NCBI GenBank assembly: GCA_035762175.1
Contig: DASTPP010000408.1
Location: forward strand, 1 to 30,772
From: DASTPP01 sp035762175
GTDB lineage: Bacteria > Myxococcota_A > Polyangia > Polyangiales > Polyangiaceae
Direction: 5' to 3'
DNA: 30,772 nucleotides
The stretch's first letter is position 1. Every line of letters starts with the position of its first letter. The translations under genes were made by a program, and so were the position numbers. The notes beneath the pieces are model-generated. The model was given only the letters and a program-made list of their open reading frames with translations, ran no database searches and was not told the origin of the DNA. Shown here in pieces: positions 29,294 to 30,772 of the stretch.

Positions 29294-29298
29294 CCTCC
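29294..29298 (-). promoter_or_regulatory. Shine-Dalgarno GGAGG of gspF
   Basis: GGAGG on the minus strand, 5 nt before the ATG at 29288. It is one of the few strong ribosome binding sites in the operon, most other junctions relying on overlap. Confidence 0.75.
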
Positions 29299-29320
29299 GG
29301 CGCTCAACGCCCGCCCGCCC

Positions 29321-30772
29321 TCATTCGACGATGACGTCCTCCTGCGTCGCCGCCAACACCTCTTCGACCGTCGTGACCCCCTCGAGCACCTTGCGCGCCC
29401 CGTCGTCGCGCAGAGAATCCATGCCCTGCGCGTTCGCCGTGCGCTTGATGGTCTGCGCGTCGGCGTTGCGCAAGATGAGCGGGCCGATCGCGTCGTCCAT
29501 GATGAGCAGCTCGTAGATGCCCTTGCGCCCCTGGTAGCCGGTGCCCAGGCACTTCTCGCAGCCCTTGGCCCGGTAGACCGCCACCTGGTCGCCCTCCTCG
29601 GTGCCGACCAGCGTGTACTCGCCCGTCTGCGGCATGTACTTGCGCGACATCTTGCGCGAGCGCCGCAGCCGCGTTCGTTCGGGGTCGATGCCGAGCTGCT
29701 CGAGCTCGCTCGGCTTGGCGACGTCGAGCTCCTTGCAGAGCGGGCAGAGCACGCGCACCAGCCGCTGCGCCAAGATGCCGATGACCGACGAGCGGATGAG
29801 GAAGGGCTCGACCCCCATGTCGACCATGCGCGTGATGGCGCCGGCCGCGTCGTTCGTGTGGATGGTCGAGAGCACGAGGTGGCCCGTCAGGGACGCGTTG
29901 ATGGCGATGTCGACGGTCTCCTTGTCGCGGATCTCGCCGACCATGACGACGTCCGGGTCTTGGCGCAAGAACGCCCGCAGCGCGCTCGCGAAGGTGAGCC
30001 CGATCTTGGGCTGCACGTGCACCTGATGGATGCCCCCGATCTCGTACTCGACCGGGTCCTCGGCGGTCAGAATGTTGAGGTTCGGCTGGTTGATCTTGTT
30101 CAGGCAGGCGTAGAGCGTCGTCGTCTTGCCCGAGCCGGTGGGCCCCGTCACCAAGATGATGCCGTCGGGCCGCCGGATGAGCTCGCTCATCAGCAAGAAG
30201 TCGCGCTGCGAGAACCCGAGGTCGGTCAAGTCGAGCAGCACGCTCGTCTTCATCAGGAGGCGCATCACGATGCGCTCGAAGCCCCGGCTCGTGGGGATGG
30301 TCGAGACGCGCACGTCGATGCTGTTGCCCGCGATCTTGAGCGCGATGCGGCCGTCCTGGGGCAGGCGCTTCTCGGCGATGTTCAGCCCGCTCATGATCTT
30401 GATGCGCGCCACGATCGAGCTCATGAACTGCTTGTTCTCGCGCCGCGTGACGTAGAGCTCGCCGTCGATGCGGTAGCGCACCACCACCTCGCGCTCTTCG
30501 GGCTCGATGTGGATGTCGCTCGCCCGCTCTTTCACCGCCTGCGAGAAGATGCGGTTGACCCACCGGATGATGGGCGCCTCGTCGTCCGAGTCGAGAATGT
30601 CTTCGAGCTCGTCCTCGGACTCTTCGCGCTTCTCGCCCTGCAGCTCGCCGCCGCCCTGGTCGGCCCGCTCGTAGACGCGGTTGATGGCGTCGACGACGGC
30701 CGAGCCGCCGGCGACGAAGGCCTCGACCGGCTTGCCGAAGAGGGCGCGCACGTCGTCGACGGCGGCGACGTC
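29321..30772 (-). CDS. gspE: Type II secretion ATPase GspE (5' end outside the window)
   Basis: The frame stays open to the window edge, so the N-terminal domain is missing and 483 residues are seen. An acidic stretch (KREESEDELEDILDSDDEAP) precedes the N2 domain of the ATPase (ASDIHIEPEEREVVVRYRIDGELY). The nucleotide-binding domain shows Walker A GPTGSGKTTT, the Asp box (ILTAEDPVEYE), Walker B (DPDVVMVGEIRDKETVD) and the His box (TGHLVLSTIHTNDA). A C-terminal metal-binding arm has two CxxC pairs (LCPLC and CEKCLGTGYQGRKGIYELL). The hexameric ATPase drives pseudopilus assembly through GspL and GspF. The missing N1E domain would contact GspL. The last residues are EDVIVE. Confidence 0.96.
   Translation of the reverse strand, partial: DVAAVDDVRALFGKPVEAFVAGGSAVVDAINRVYERADQGGGELQGEKREESEDELEDILDSDDEAPIIRWVNRIFSQAVKERASDIHIEPEEREVVVRYRIDGELYVTRRENKQFMSSIVARIKIMSGLNIAEKRLPQDGRIALKIAGNSIDVRVSTIPTSRGFERIVMRLLMKTSVLLDLTDLGFSQRDFLLMSELIRRPDGIILVTGPTGSGKTTTLYACLNKINQPNLNILTAEDPVEYEIGGIHQVHVQPKIGLTFASALRAFLRQDPDVVMVGEIRDKETVDIAINASLTGHLVLSTIHTNDAAGAITRMVDMGVEPFLIRSSVIGILAQRLVRVLCPLCKELDVAKPSELEQLGIDPERTRLRRSRKMSRKYMPQTGEYTLVGTEEGDQVAVYRAKGCEKCLGTGYQGRKGIYELLIMDDAIGPLILRNADAQTIKRTANAQGMDSLRDDGARKVLEGVTTVEEVLAATQEDVIVE

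Noticed and set aside
27285..29516. A long plus-strand open frame (743 codons) opposite gspF and its neighbours
   Set aside because: It is His/Arg-rich mirror sequence of real genes, with no recognisable domain. The minus strand has GspF and the GspG-like protein with conserved motifs.
1..30772. tRNA, rRNA, transposase or prophage genes
   Set aside because: None recognised on either strand by reading. Small structured RNAs cannot be excluded by eye in such GC-rich sequence.

Overview
The window is very GC-rich (third positions almost all G or C), with GTG and TTG starts alongside ATG and densely packed operons. The gene content points to the Myxococcota (myxobacteria and relatives, formerly Deltaproteobacteria): a type II secretion operon with GspN, a receiver-DUF4388 regulator, an ECF sigma factor with a membrane anti-sigma-like partner ending in TPRs, a Ser/Thr kinase fragment, and large Ala/Pro-rich proteins. 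This assignment is inferred from gene families; no rRNA is present to confirm it.

Layout. 1-3471 (minus): the N-terminus of a Ser/Thr protein kinase, a membrane histidine kinase, and a secreted or membrane protein of unknown function. The last two are separated by a 168-bp near-palindromic element. 3635-7817 (plus): pheS without pheT, a LemA lipoprotein coupled to a TPM-domain protein, and a receiver-DUF4388 regulator. 7825-11492 (minus): an outer-surface repeat protein, an ECF sigma factor and its putative anti-sigma partner. 11826-17179 (plus): an SDR epimerase, a PlsC-like acyltransferase, truB, and a fused trpE-trpG. 17196-17735 (minus): an unrecognised gene, divergent from a CorC/CNNM-type membrane protein (17968) and a small conserved-looking ORF. 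Nested palindromes lie in the divergent intergenic region. 19795-30772 (minus): ten complete genes of a type II secretion operon plus partial gspE, in the order gspE-F-(gspG-like)-G-H-I-J-K-L-M-N.

How the genes work together. The secretion operon encodes the cytoplasmic ATPase (GspE), the inner-membrane platform (GspF, GspL, GspM), the major and minor pseudopilins (GspG to GspK) and GspN. GspC and GspD are not in the window and may lie upstream of gspE. Several junctions overlap by 4 nt (K/J, M/L, N/M), which suggests translational coupling. A GspG-like protein without a prepilin peptidase motif sits between gspF and gspG, followed by a stable UUCG-loop hairpin. The sigma/anti-sigma pair lies directly behind the repeat surface protein on the same strand and may form an envelope-sensing unit with it.

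No tRNA, rRNA, CRISPR array, prophage or transposase gene was seen. The less ordinary signals are the 168-bp palindrome, the GspG-like protein, the duplicated GspH leader, the acyltransferase with Arg in place of the usual catalytic His, and the palindrome cluster upstream of the CorC-like gene.
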